Source of the DNA: Stromatinia cepivora
Taxonomy: Eukaryota; Ascomycota; Leotiomycetes; Helotiales; Sclerotiniaceae
DNA length: 64,000 bases
Reading direction: 5' to 3'
NCBI GenBank assembly: GCA_014898415.1
Contig: RCTD01000017.1
Span: forward strand, 247,001-311,000
The position numbers and the translations under genes were made by a program. Positions 26,055-37,029 of this stretch are shown piece by piece (the stretch's first letter is position 1; each line of letters opens with the position of its first letter). The notes beneath the pieces were generated by a model that saw only the letters and a program-made list of their open reading frames with translations, had not been told where the DNA came from and searched no databases.

Positions 26055-26294
26055 CTACTTTTGCCCTCTCTTCTTATAACCTTCGTAACTTCCATACTTT
26101 CCATAATTGCCATAATTCCCATACGCAACATAAGGATTAGCTGTTGTGGTAGTTGTAACCGTTGCCGTGCTAGCACTTGAAGAGGTCACGCTGGAGGTCG
26201 ATGTCGTAGTACCACTTGCACTAGCATCCAACGCACCGCCCAAAACACCGAATGCCATGGCTAGTGCCAATGTGAATTCAACGAGGAACTTCAT
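26055..26294 (-). CDS. Small secreted Tyr/Gly-repeat protein with a KKR site
   Basis: A 79-residue product. Residues 1-20 (MKFLVEFTLALAMAFGVLGG) form a signal peptide. A Ser/Thr-rich spacer follows (about 28-52, SSVTSSSASTATVTTTTTA), and then a short repeat region with YVAYGNYGNYGKYGSYEGY, in which Y-G-[N/K/S] units recur. It ends KKRGQK, a dibasic site of the kind cut by Kex2. The ATG at 26294 is preceded by a TATA box about 117 bases upstream and the gene needs no intron. Secreted Tyr/Gly-rich small proteins are common in filamentous fungi, and some are Kex2-processed repeat proteins or precursors of RiPPs. With one dibasic site and imperfect repeats this is not a textbook dikaritin precursor. 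Its position between a BBE-type oxidase relic and a UstYa relic makes that reading worth testing. It could equally be a cell-wall-associated protein. Confidence 0.75.
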   Translation of the reverse strand: MKFLVEFTLALAMAFGVLGGALDASASGTTTSTSSVTSSSASTATVTTTTTANPYVAYGNYGNYGKYGSYEGYKKRGQK

Positions 26295-27578
26295 GGTAGG
26301 AGTATGCTGGAGATTCGAGAGAATAAGTGCCAGAATTTGGATGTGATGGTGGGTGGAGAGGAATGAGATGATGAGATGAGAAGGTTGAGAGAGGAGGGAT
26401 GGGATGGGATTATATATAGGCCCAGAGAAAGAGAACTATGGTGATGGTGCGGATGGTGGAAATGAGGATCAGGACACCGGTGACGAGGTTGGTTTCATCG
26501 TACGTAACGGGAATGGAAATTGTTAGGTGATATGTGACTGCCGACGAGGCACAAATGTACTGGCTGAGCGATCAGGCTTCAGGATTATGACGGGATATCT
26601 TATTCAGGATTCCATTGAATATTCGACGAGATATGATCAAATATCACGTAGAATATCGCATTAGAAATGAAAAATGAGAAATGCAATAACTACAATAATT
26701 GAAGAAGGGTATTTATTGCGGCTGTAAGCAACGCGAAGAAAGTTTAGCATAACTATATCTTATCGTCCGTGGGTTCTACACACACGAGTCTAAACAAAAG
26801 CATCCGACTCGTGAGATACTTTATCTCTTAACAAAAAAATCTATCAGAAGATATGCCAAATTTCTCCACTCTTTGGAGGTACCCATCACATAAGCATTGT
26901 GTATAGATCTTCCTTCTCCTGTTCCATAATACGAAGTGGTTATTGATCTAATGTGGCACAGTGGTAGCAAAGTTTCATAGCTGGGCGTACAAGCTGAGAA
27001 AATATCGCCGTTGTCGTGATACAGACATATATATATATATAGGCAAGTGAGAATACCCACACTGGAATACTGCTTTCCCAAGCTTTGATTGAGAGCAAAT
27101 ATCGGGGTGTAGAGTATCGATGACCGAAGTCTCAAGCTCAATAAATGTCAGAAATGACGTTTTAGAATGAGCAGAAAAAATAGCTCCTTAATACAGGTTA
27201 ACAACGAGAGAGTCCAAGTGCAGCTCTCAAACATAAATAAATACTAGAGTTGTACAGATGTCTCAAACTACTTAAAACACTATTTTGGTGAAAACTTATC
27301 GCCAGTTTGAGCGACGAAGCAGACCAATACTGACTTCGGATTTTTCCAATACAATGAATTCAAGGCCATCATCTCAGACATCATCCTTCACTGATGCAGA
27401 TCAATAATCATCTAGAAACATGATGTATCATTTACCAGGTCTCAAGATGTCGTTGTCCTCAAACCCACCTCAAAAACCAAACACCACACACCCAATTTTC
27501 TCAGAAGTATTATCTCTTCATTATAAAAGTCGAAAAACCTAACCTTCAAAATTCGGGCCAAACTCACAGATAAAATTC
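26295..27578. other. Intergenic region between the Tyr/Gly protein and UstYa-like genes
   Basis: Divergent promoter region of the Tyr/Gly-repeat gene (-) and the UstYa-like relic (+). Contains a (TA) run at about 27025-27043. No supportable coding sequence. Confidence 0.45.
26411..26418 (-). promoter_or_regulatory. TATA box of the Tyr/Gly-repeat gene
   Basis: TATATATA on the minus strand, about 117 bases upstream of the ATG at 26294, at a spacing that would leave a short leader. It is the clearest core-promoter match beside any gene in this block. Confidence 0.5.
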
Positions 27579-27604
27579 ATGTTTTTGAAGAAATTCCTCG
27601 TCAG

Positions 27605-28511
27605 GTGGAACCAACAAGTCGAACTTCTCTTCTTGCATCTGAATATGAAAGGCCGGAAGAAGAGGAAGAAGGTCTTTGTTCGCAGATTCTCCTCGTCTTG
27701 GTTTTCTTCATCTTTTTCATTAGTATCTGCTTGATCGGCTTTTGGATTGGTGGCCGTTGGAATCACAGTGCTAAAAAAATTTGTGCTGATTATGTTTCGC
27801 AATATTGTAGGTATATTCTATATGGATGTATGCCCGTGGAACTGTTGGCTAACAATTTCGCCACAGCTCCAATTGTCGAGGATCTGAGCCTTTCGTACAC
27901 CACAACGGCTTTTAACGGGTCACTTCTTAAACCCAATGAGTATCGACAGGATGCAGTCCGGAAGTTGATGCGGCTTGGGATAATTTGGGAATAAATTACC
28001 GTGGAGTTATCATTCCTGCAGCATTCGCCGCCAGATCTGGAATCGAAAGAGATCAAGTAAAAATCAATGAGAAGTATGGTGGAGATTACCCTGCCAATCT
28101 AGAAGGCTTGAAGCAGCTTCGTTGTTTAAATCTTCTTCGATAAGGACTGGTATAATTTTGATTATTACCAGAAGAAAGGAGAAGGTGCTTTCAGGAATGA
28201 TAGTCCGATATTGAAGCTTCACGTTTGTAAGTAAATCATGATGGGATTCTGAATCAATACTAATCGTCATGATTTTGATAGCCCATTGTCTTGATATTCT
28301 GCGTCAACAATTAATGTGTACAATTGACATTGGTGTAATGGGTCAGGTCTGGGTACACCCCGAAGCTCCAGAGGCATATGTCGATTTCAACACGAAGCAT
28401 AAATGTCGAGATTTCGATGCCGTGAGGGATTGGGCAAAAGAGCGACAAATGCCTGTGGATCTACCGGACGACTTCTTACAACCACCAAAGGAGGACACAG
28501 AATATCCATGA
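27605..28511 (+). pseudogene. UstYa/DUF3328-family oxidase, two frameshifts
   Basis: UstYa-family proteins are membrane-anchored oxidases that modify or cyclise peptides and other metabolites in fungal clusters (ustiloxin, cyclochlorotine). The layout matches: a Glu-rich head (EYERPEEEEEGL), one membrane helix (ILLVLVFFIFFISICLIGF), then after a 60-nt intron (27807-27866) YSPIVEDLSLSYTTTAFNGS, then YRQDA. Here a base is missing (about 27956): family sequence resumes in another frame as PEVDAAWDNLGINYRGVIIP. The first HxxHC motif is degraded to KQLRC. A second shift follows LLR at 28141, after which DWYNFDYYQKKGEGAF resumes. After a 55-nt intron (28227-28281) the second motif is intact (HVSHC) in HVSHCLDILRQQLMC, followed by CRDFDAVRDWAKERQMPVD, and it stops at 28511. 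The start is unclear: an ATG at 27579 opens MFLKKFLVRW in a different frame. Almost certainly non-functional. Confidence 0.85.
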
Positions 28512-29800
28512 GCTAAAGCAGTTGCATCGCTGATGTGTGGGAAATGATTTGTGTGAAAATTTGAGATATTGGACATACTGTATTGCAATTAACCTTATGC
28601 TGTCAGAAGAGAAAAGAAAAGGCAAATCGTACTTGGAACATTCGTCTGTTGGGTCCCCCTGATGAGTTGTTTTGAAGGTAATAATTTAAATGAGGAATTT
28701 GGTGATTAATTTTTCTGATGGTTTGATTAGTCAGCTGTAGATTTAAACCGCCAAGCCTTCCTTCCGTTTGTTAAAGTAGATTTATTACCTTTGAAGAATT
28801 CTACGAATAATCCTCAGAGCTGATTGTCACCTTCATATAGTGTCTCTTGCTTCTTGGTTTGCTTGAAGTATCATTTCTGGCTGAGAAATCATACACACTA
28901 CGGCGGCCACAGACACAACAGCAGCCAAGGTGATTCTTCACCAACTGGCGCGAAGTTCCGTAACTTTGGAGGCAAGACATCTGCTCTTCCTCTTAGGGTG
29001 ACACTGCACCAACTGGGGGAAATCAAGGTGGTTTCCATGCGGAGCTATTTCATAATCAGCTGGATTCACTCCCGGTTCTGCTCCCACCTCTCAAGCTATT
29101 TCTTAGGCATTTCAATGATTGCACGGTTTATGCATAGTTTACTGCTGTTATATAGTTGTCAGTTTTTGGCGACGTCCAAAAGATATATGTGTGTTATTGG
29201 TATTAGAAGTGGTGAGACTCAAGACAGCAGCAGTGTATACGGAAGATAATCGAGCAAATGTCCCACATTTCATCAGCCACACATCCTGGAAAACTTCCCC
29301 TCAAAATATCTCTTCAAACCATCATCATCAGATATCTTCACTAAAAGTCAGACCCAAGGCTTGGCTCAATTGTGTAGAGAGATGCAAAGCCTGTGTTTCC
29401 CTCCCTCATCAAAATGTACATCACCAGCTTCGATGGACTCTTTCCGGTGCAGGATCTCTAAGAAAATCCAATTGCTTTGAGCCTTTGTTCTCGACTGAAC
29501 AGGAAAGACAAAGGCTCTCTCACGAGTTAGTTTTAGAACCTTTTGCATACATATGCTCAAATGCACAAACAAAGAATCGACTTTTTCCTCATGCAAACTG
29601 CACGATAATAATTTATTGTTTCGCGTTCAAGCCAAACCATTTCTTCAATGTCTTCAACAAGTAATTGCTACTCGAGCCTAAACCTTGATTTAATAATTTC
29701 CTCACCAAGGCCAGGGGCTCTAGGTTGTTGTTAGATTCTATCTACTTATGTTATTCAAATATTTGGCTTTTTTAAAGGTTGTTTCCAAGTAGGCGCAATC
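28512..29800. other. Intergenic region with possible coding relic
   Basis: A 181-codon plus ORF (29119-29664) has no recognisable content. In another frame, about 29380-29530, the peptide VFPSLIKMYITSFDGLFPV is followed after a stop by ENPIALSLCSRLNRKDKGS. This looks like an old coding relic of unknown family. I could not extend it. Confidence 0.3.
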
Positions 29801-32578
29801 ATGATTGCCAAAGACCCCTTGGCGAATTGGGACCCTAAGCTTGGCCGTTTCCACAGCATCTGGGCAACTCAGGCTGCTACGGAATGGGCCAGTAAGTATG
29901 GAGTTTTACCAAAGCATATGGACCCAACCCAACTCTTTCATCCTTATGGCAAGTCAGGTATGTATACATACCATCCCATCTCAAATTCAAAATAGCATCT
30001 AGCTAATGAAGCCATCAAGGTTTGACACCAAATGCACTTGATAATCCTAAGTTGCAAACCGAAAGGAGGAATCTTCAGAAGTGGATTATGTCTGGATTTT
30101 GGCCCGAACTATTAGAAGAAATCGGTGCATATCCCTATCATCTAAACTGTACACCAGTTCTAACCAACCCAATTGAGTGATTGATCCTTTCTTACACTCA
30201 TCCGTCAATGTCTTCTTCCACTGTTGTCTTCTTGAACAATCTACTCGTTATGTACAAGTTGCAGTGGGAGCTAGCATACTACATGATCTTTCCCTAACTA
30301 CTTTCCAGTCCGCTTTTTGGACGCAAACAATGGCAACTTCATCATACGGGAGCCATTTGGCCAGTAATCCACATGGAGTTTCCACAAAACGAACCATTCT
30401 TCCCCATAGAACCAGATAATACTATGCTTTGGACAGCAGATAATCCTGCTGTCTGGCGACGGTTAGACCCAATCTTAAGACTGTGTACAAGATTTTTAAA
30501 CCATTCTGGGGCCACATGTTGGGTATGGTATTTCTTCGCAATGATACAATATTCGGGCACTTATGATTGACTCCGTAGCTTGATGCTTTCTATTTTGGAC
30601 TCCGTACAGAGGTCCCTGAACGCCTCGATCGTCGTCCCGCTTGGCAGAAGCTCGAACAGGGGCCCTTGAGATTTTTCCATAAAAGGGATCCGCGGCTTCG
30701 AAACAACGCACAAACAGCAACAAAGACGGAGCAAATGAAAAGTATAATGAGAAACAGAGTTCAATTTGGCATCGGTTCTTCAACTCTCGCACCCTGGGAT
30801 AGGAAAACACCAAATGGATCTGGTCTGGGATGGGAAGGCTACACAATCGTATCCACCAAGCGGCAGAACAGGAATTTCGAATTTTACACAGAGACTAAAG
30901 CCTGGATTGACATAGCCTTCGAAATGCTTCTACCTTTGTTCAGGAATGACCTATCACCGATAGACAGATTGTCATGTCAATTTTATATTGCCTCGACTCT
31001 TTTGCATGAGTTTGCAGTAAGGATCGTAACTTTGATTTATTCTCAACACAGTCGCTAACAGTATTCAAGCACGCGCTCAACCAACTCCAAGACCCTCCAA
31101 TGGGACGAACCCTTGTACGGAACGAGCCTGCATACGGTGGTGATGAGAATGGTAAAGGGGCGGAGGTATTTTGCGAGTTAGGCTATTCATTTGTCAAGGG
31201 GGTATGCTGAGAATATCAACATCTATGCAACAGTAACTGACCACCTTTACAGCTTTTAGGTGCTATGCCAAAAATCCTCAATCCCGGACAGTGTGTTGGT
31301 GCTCCACCAATAACTCTGCTGCTTAGTAAAGAGATTCCGGCACGTAAATATGACAAAGGATTTTTCTTGCATGAAGCTGGAGAGGATTTCGCACAATTTG
31401 AGGAAACGAACAAGCTAGTACCAATTTTATCAAAATACTACGAGTACATAAACACCGATGAGTTTTGGGATAAAATGGCTCCAAACTTTGGAGTATCTAT
31501 AATAGCACCAGCACCAGCTTCAATCGTAGTCGTTGAACCAGATCCCTCACGTCCGGAGTTGTCCAGTTATGTCTACAATGACTCTAAAAGACGGTGGATG
31601 TATGAGGTGGAAGCTGTTGTATCGAATAATGAGTTACTCTCATCATTAAATCCCGATCAGCGCAAAGCTTATGACCTTGCACTAATACAAAAAGATCATG
31701 AGTTCAGTAAGTTGAGAAGAGTGAAGTATCTTGACTGGCGGGAAGAAACAAAACAACGTGTCATTCAGTGCAATGATGCTCTTGAACAATATTTCACAAA
31801 AAGTCCAGGAGATCTATCGGATTCCGAAATAGCTCGACTTCTTCGTTGCTTCGCCGAGAATCTACGGCGTGAGGCCGACCAAGAAACACAATGTGCCATT
31901 GACTTCATGGCTGATGCAGATTTGGACAAACCGAGCAGTATGGAATTCGGCAACAGTCTATTGGAAACGAATCGGCAAGCCAGAGAGATGGTCACAAAGG
32001 TAAAAGCAGACTGTGATCGAGTCGGACTAGCTACACTAGGACCAGATTACCATGATTTATGTCTGAACTTTGATCAAATCTTGTTCACATTACGAGCTAT
32101 TAATTTTATTCTGACCCAGCGAATAAAACCAGATAAGCACGAATCTTATGGAAAAGTAATTGATCGGGTCGGGAAATCTATGAGTTTTGACGGACTTGAA
32201 CGTTTGAAGTCGAGTGATGCAGCGGATCAAGTGTCGCATGCAGCTAGCCACCTCACAATAGCCACTCAGGCCATGCAGGCATTTTGGGCGCATGACTATG
32301 AGAAATGTCATGAACTTGGAAGAGAAATGCTATCTCATTTCGACTTGGAAGGATATAACCAAGGAATAGGGATGGTTTTGATATCTATGCATCCTGGAGA
32401 ACTCAGACGTAGGTGGTGTTCTCGGCAAGGACTGCACGTTTTGAATGTCATGGCTCAATCCAACCCAACACCTCTCATAGAACAATGGGTAAACATTGCA
32501 ATACGAGTTAATAATGCTATTGAGGACTTGGCTGTTAACAATGGTATTGGGGATGAATTATGCATTTTGGGGATTTAA
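29801..32578 (+). CDS. Uncharacterised 813-residue protein with a zincin-like HEFA motif
   Basis: Not recognised. Six exons join in one frame: 29801-29957, 30020-30176, 30309-30522, 30579-31016, 31052-31201 and 31253-32578. There is no signal peptide or membrane helix, so it is probably intracellular. The middle contains QFYIASTLLHEFA (about residue 319-331), which resembles the start of an HExxH metallopeptidase helix, and further on RNEPAYGGDENG and AEVFCELGYSF with conserved-looking acids. The exon join after HEFA, however, gives SLTVFKHALNQ, so the second His of HExxH is not where a zincin needs it. The intron used there (31017-31051) is only 35 nt, unusually short. The alternative acceptor at 31061 breaks the frame. 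The C-terminal 440 residues are helical, with no domain I know. The start ATG at 29801 is the first in frame, but the 5' end is uncertain. Catalytic activity is not claimed. Confidence 0.6.
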
Positions 32579-33432
32579 TGAGGTTCTTTACTCGAGAATG
32601 GTCGACTAAGAAATGCCGTATTCATCACCATGACGAAATTCGGGAAACTTTGTGCAGCTTCCTGCATCATACTGGCGATACATATCAATACGACGGTGAT
32701 TCTTTCATCTGACTCCATGAGCTCACGTCACCTTCCTGCAAGATAGATGACATACGGAGAAAGAGGTTCGCTTGCAAGCCCCACCTCAAGTTCCAAGTCG
32801 AAACATGAAACGCCAACGCCCCACCATATCAACTTTTCAAAGCGTTCATGTCACCAACCATTCAAACGGGAGGTCCAAGCCTCAGAACACGGAAGATGGA
32901 TTTATACCCTTTGATGATCATATCCCACCATATGATAAGACCAAAAGATACTGTCCCAATCATTGCAAGAAAACATCTCCTCTTAGCTTAATGACCCAAG
33001 TATTCATAGCAAGCACAACAGAAAAACTGCTCATCAAAGAAGAATACCTTCATCCGAATTTGAGCGCTCAGGTACCTTAGCATGAAGAAGAAAAATTGAG
33101 ATGGGACATTTTGTGCGTGGCCAGTCTTGTATTGTCGCGGGATGGTTTGAGGCCACAATGTCACACTATTACATTTTAGACTTGTCTTCATATTTTCTCT
33201 TCCTCGCTGATCTTCGAGTTGTTTACTTTCAGTCTTTGTGTCGATTTCTCGGAAGATTGAATATCATTTCTTCTCCATTCTTTAGTTTGATGATGGGACC
33301 AATGATGGACTGATCAGATATATGAAATGTAATGTTTGTTTCATCCCACTTATCTCGTCCGGAAAAGAGTGTCTTTACTATTTTCTCAAGATCATTGAAT
33401 CCAATCTCACCGAGTAACTCTTCTCAGACTTT
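32579..33432. other. Intergenic region
   Basis: A short open stretch (starting MRFFTREWSTKKC) overlaps the end of the preceding gene in another frame and stops at about 32714. The ORF at 32772-33080 lacks family resemblance. Probably the 3' flank of the HEFA gene plus the promoter of the next gene. A CTTCTCAG acceptor-like site at 33420-33427 hints at an unseen upstream exon for the next gene. Confidence 0.4.
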
Positions 33433-34815
33433 ATGGCACCCCAAGATTACCTACCTAGCTTCGTGAGTGAAGGAGGTGAGAGAGATGGGGTAGATGGGGT
33501 AGATGAAGGGGAGGGAGTTGGAAACATGAATGAGGGGAATAATATGGGCAACGGGAACGGCATGGGAGAAAACAATAACGGCAATAATGGCAAAGGCCCA
33601 CCATCTCCACCTCCCCAGATGTCAGATGGCTCTTCATCGATGACCAGTGCATCAATGACTATTAGTACATCTACATCCACGATATCTACAGATATGATCA
33701 CCACCAGTACTATCACTACTTCCTTTACATCTTCGATATACTCGATATCTATATCTACAACCATAGCTACATCAACATCTGCAAACATAAGCTCTGAAAC
33801 ACCAACCTCGAAATCCTCATCCCTCGCGCTAGCATCCTCAACTTCAATCCCAACATCTACATCCGCATCCACATCCACATCCTCCACCACCACCTCCATT
33901 CCAACCACAAATCCCATCCCCCTCCCAAACACCTCACCCACCACCCAATCCACAAGCCTTACTCCCCTCCCCACAACCCCCACAACCCCCTCAACCCATC
34001 AAACCCACACTCTAACCCACGGCTCCATCGCCGGCATCATAATCGGTATCCTCGCCTTCTTAACCCTCACCATTTCCATCCTAATTTACTTTCTCCGTCG
34101 CAAAAAGAAAAACAGGGAACATCGGAGAAGTATTGGAGGTTTTGGTGAAGAATGGAATGGGGGAAGGATGGGAGGGGGGAACATGGAAGAAATTGAACCA
34201 GCTGAACAAATTGAGCAAATGGCTTCTTCAAACAACAAGAAGAGTGGATTGGGAATGGGTATCCAGCGGATATTGTCGGGGAGTACTATGCGCAGTGTTA
34301 CTCATAACCGTACTGGCAGTTCTATATCTCAGACTCCGTTGACGTCGTCTATATCCTCTCACCCGCCATCCTCTAATTCTCCATCTCCACCCCCACACCC
34401 CGCACCCCAAAACCGCCCCATAAATCAAAACTTCTCCTTCCCCTTCACCTTCCCCTCCCCATCACCATCTCCACCCAGCCCTCCATCAAACCAACAAAAA
34501 GCCCTCAAACAAACCAAACACTCAAATCCAATCCCACTCCCACTCTCACTCCCACTCCCCATCTCCTACCCAACCCCCGCCGAACCCAAAACTCCACACG
34601 CCGAAACCCCAAACATAATCGATTCAATAGATTGGATACGAGATCGCGATCAAAGACGAGATAGGGATAGGGATAGAGAGAAAGAGAGAGAGAGGAATGA
34701 ATTACCCATCCCCGGTCTCGCGTTAAGTGTTGCAGGGCCAGGTGTGGATGTGGAGGAAGGGAAATGGGATTGGAGGTATTCGGTTCGGGTTAATGGGGGT
34801 GGGAATAATTTTTAG
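33433..34815 (+). CDS. Ser/Thr-rich single-pass membrane protein
   Basis: The 460-residue product begins with a Gly/Asn/Asp-rich stretch and continues as a long Ser/Thr/Pro-rich region (about 70-195) of the kind that is heavily O-mannosylated. One membrane helix, GSIAGIIIGILAFLTLTIS (about 198-220), is followed by the basic stop-transfer RRKKKNREHRR. The cytosolic tail is Ser/Pro-rich with a charged repeat rich in R-D. This is the general layout of fungal wall-stress sensors and related orphan type I proteins. I see no WSC or cysteine-rich head, so I do not assign it to that family. There is no signal peptide at the ATG used; an upstream exon ending at the acceptor near 33427 could supply one. 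The coding strand is strongly C-rich, which makes long shadow ORFs on the other strand. Confidence 0.65.
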   Translation: MAPQDYLPSFVSEGGERDGVDGVDEGEGVGNMNEGNNMGNGNGMGENNNGNNGKGPPSPPPQMSDGSSSMTSASMTISTSTSTISTDMITTSTITTSFTSSIYSISISTTIATSTSANISSETPTSKSSSLALASSTSIPTSTSASTSTSSTTTSIPTTNPIPLPNTSPTTQSTSLTPLPTTPTTPSTHQTHTLTHGSIAGIIIGILAFLTLTISILIYFLRRKKKNREHRRSIGGFGEEWNGGRMGGGNMEEIEPAEQIEQMASSNNKKSGLGMGIQRILSGSTMRSVTHNRTGSSISQTPLTSSISSHPPSSNSPSPPPHPAPQNRPINQNFSFPFTFPSPSPSPPSPPSNQQKALKQTKHSNPIPLPLSLPLPISYPTPAEPKTPHAETPNIIDSIDWIRDRDQRRDRDRDREKERERNELPIPGLALSVAGPGVDVEEGKWDWRYSVRVNGGGNNF

Positions 34816-35423
34816 TGGATTGCATTGGATTGGATGAGATATATTACTCGAGTATTGTGTAAAATTTGATTTTTGTTTTGATTAGATTCGGTTGATGTGT
34901 ATGTTTATGTTCAGGATTCCAGGCTTCTAGGATGTGAGACAAAATGGGAGATGTGGGATAAAGAATAAGAGCACGAAGATGAGAGAAAAAGCGGGAATAA
35001 CTTGTAAATAGATCGATTGAGTAATTGTCAGAGATTGAGATTGAGATGTGGATGAGTAAATGGGGTTTAATCTTAAGTCGCAACTTTGCAAATTTCGTCT
35101 CAACCTCTAGTTTGAATCTCCCTGAGGTGTGGGAAAGGATAAGAACTATGAGATGAGAGAGAAATGCGGTTTCGAATTTTAAATTCTATCTATCATCATT
35201 ATGTGATGAGATTGAATATTGAAGCATGCAACAAAATAGGTTGAGATGAAAACAAATGCCTTAAGTTTTCTAAGTACCACTTCCATAATGCTCTTTGAAT
35301 AGATATCGATGGATAAAGATGGCATTAAAAACTTTCAAAGCCTTCTATATATGGTCCAAATTTCAAAAAATCATCATAATACCTCTCATTTCTACCTTCA
35401 ACATATACAACCCCTACCTAACC
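34816..35423. other. Convergent intergenic region
   Basis: 3' flanks of the membrane-protein gene (+) and ribonuclease gene (-). AT-rich, no coding signal. Confidence 0.5.
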
Positions 35424-36066
35424 CTACAAATCAATCCTATCCAACAATTCCCTTCCCTCCTTCCCCTCATCTTGCCCATCCCCCCTTCCATAAGCTCCCT
35501 CTCCATCATCCCCCGTATTCATACACTCAGTAAACCCATTCTTAGTACTCCCATCATGTGTAATTACTGCGCAGAAAATAGCAGATTGATAATCGGTAGC
35601 AATGCTTCCAATAACAATGCGATCCGCACCAGGAGAAGTAGGATCAGAACCCGTGTACATTGCGCCGCCAGAGAGGATAGGAAATTCGAGATAAGGTTTC
35701 TTGGCAGCGGGAAGGAAGGTAAATTTTTCGTAGTCTAGTCAAAGGGGTTTTGGTTAATGGGGTGTTTTTGAGGAGATTTGAATGAGAGCTAGAGCTTGCG
35801 AGTCGAAGTGATGAAGTGATCTAATGAAGAGTTGCATGGCTGAACTGACCATTGTAAACATGGGGATATTTATCTCTTCCGACGGTTCTCTTTTCAGATG
35901 CGAGCAGTAATGCTTGTTTGCATGCTGCGTCTATGGTAGATTGATCATAGGTTGATTCATTATCGCAGTTGCAGCCAGTGGGTTCGTCGTCTGCGAGATA
36001 CTGTTAGTATGGTATGATAGTATGCCGATGAAGAGTTGAGGAGGGATGCTTACAGATGGTTGCCAT
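35424..36066 (-). CDS. Guanyl-specific ribonuclease, T1/F1 (microbial RNase) family
   Basis: T1-type ribonucleases cut single-stranded RNA after guanosine via a 2',3'-cyclic phosphate. Exons on the minus strand: 36066-36054, 35990-35850 and 35734-35424 (introns 63 and 115 nt), giving 154 residues. The core is complete and in order: YPHVYNDYEKF, PYLEFPILSGG, GADRIVIG and FCAVITHDGSTKNGFTEC. These carry the residues equivalent to RNase T1 Tyr38, His40, Glu58, Arg77 and His92 (here Tyr46, His48, Glu68, Arg90, His111), so the active site is intact. Cysteines at about 11, 13, 28, 106 and 122 could give the family disulfides. Two oddities: family members are normally secreted, yet this start (MATIYDEPTGC) has no signal peptide, and about 30 acidic/Gly-rich residues follow the usual C-terminus. 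An unseen upstream exon could supply the leader. Confidence 0.8.
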
Positions 36067-37029
36067 TGTGGATGGGAAGATAGAAATAAATTTAAACTTG
36101 CAGATATCGAAGGATATAAAGAAGAGTAGAGGAAGAAAGTCTGTATGTGCAAAAAAGGAAAGATGACTGAAAGGAATTGCAATACTTATACCTATACATA
36201 CTTATACTCAAGCCTCCTATCTGCAATCCACCTACCTACCTACTAGGTACCTACCTTTCCCTATCTTACTTCCCTCGTACATACATATCCTCGAATGAGA
36301 AGTATCGTAGGATCTCCAACATGTAACATAGTACCCCGCCACGATACCTCATATGACCTGTATTTAGATATAGTAACAAATCCCCAGTACCGGCATATTG
36401 ATAGAAGAAGGTGGTTATCACAGAGGATTCAGTTCTAGAGAACAGAAATCAAGCTTTCGGTCAGATTCCGGCGCGCGGCCTGTTTGTTTTAGTATGGTTC
36501 GTAAGTGTGTTTGTGGGGCGTGGGACGTGGGGTAATTTATTGGAGATTGTGAATTGTATGTATGAACACGTCCGTCCGTTCTACAATGGCGATGAACTCA
36601 GATATAGATACAGGTTGGTTAGGAAGTTGATATTGTGAGTTTGAATTGTAAGGAGTGGTAGATTGGCGTTTGATTTAAGTAATGCTGCAACTGCACGACA
36701 TATCTGAAGCGACTTTTTAGTCCCTTGGCATAAGGTTACAACTGCGTTTGTATCACTCCCACTCGACCGTCTCTTATTCATAACAAAGTAGTGAAGTAGA
36801 GGAGCGAGCAGATATTCTCCCATACTGCCATAGACTCAATACGGTATAGCTCTAAGAGTAGCATCAAGAATAATAATGACAACTAAAATCCTACTGTATT
36901 GATTACTATTTCATACCACCCTCAAGGCTGACACTACAAGATTTGTGCATGCATTATCTGACTCTCCACAACATCGACCCCGCCACAAGAATTACTTCAG
37001 TATCACCATAGCTCACAACACCATCAGGC
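36067..37029. other. Intergenic region
   Basis: Divergent promoters of the ribonuclease (-) and 2EXR-like (+) genes. The 100 bases just upstream of the ribonuclease ATG are pyrimidine-rich on its coding strand, as in fungal leaders. CTAC/CCTA microrepeats occur near 36221-36255. No gene seen. Confidence 0.5.

Noticed and set aside
32575..32714. In-frame-looking extension (MRFFTREWSTKKC) after the HEFA gene stop
   Set aside because: It is in another frame and overlaps the stop. Without homologues I cannot tell a frameshifted tail from chance.
33447..33983. 178-codon Val/Asp-rich ORF on the minus strand
   Set aside because: Exact antisense of the Ser/Thr-rich coding region. The repeat of Ser/Thr codons creates an open Val/Asp frame opposite.
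35931..36182. Hydrophobic N-terminal peptide that could serve as a signal for the ribonuclease
   Set aside because: It begins with TTG, not ATG, and its frame does not join the ribonuclease exon in the right phase.
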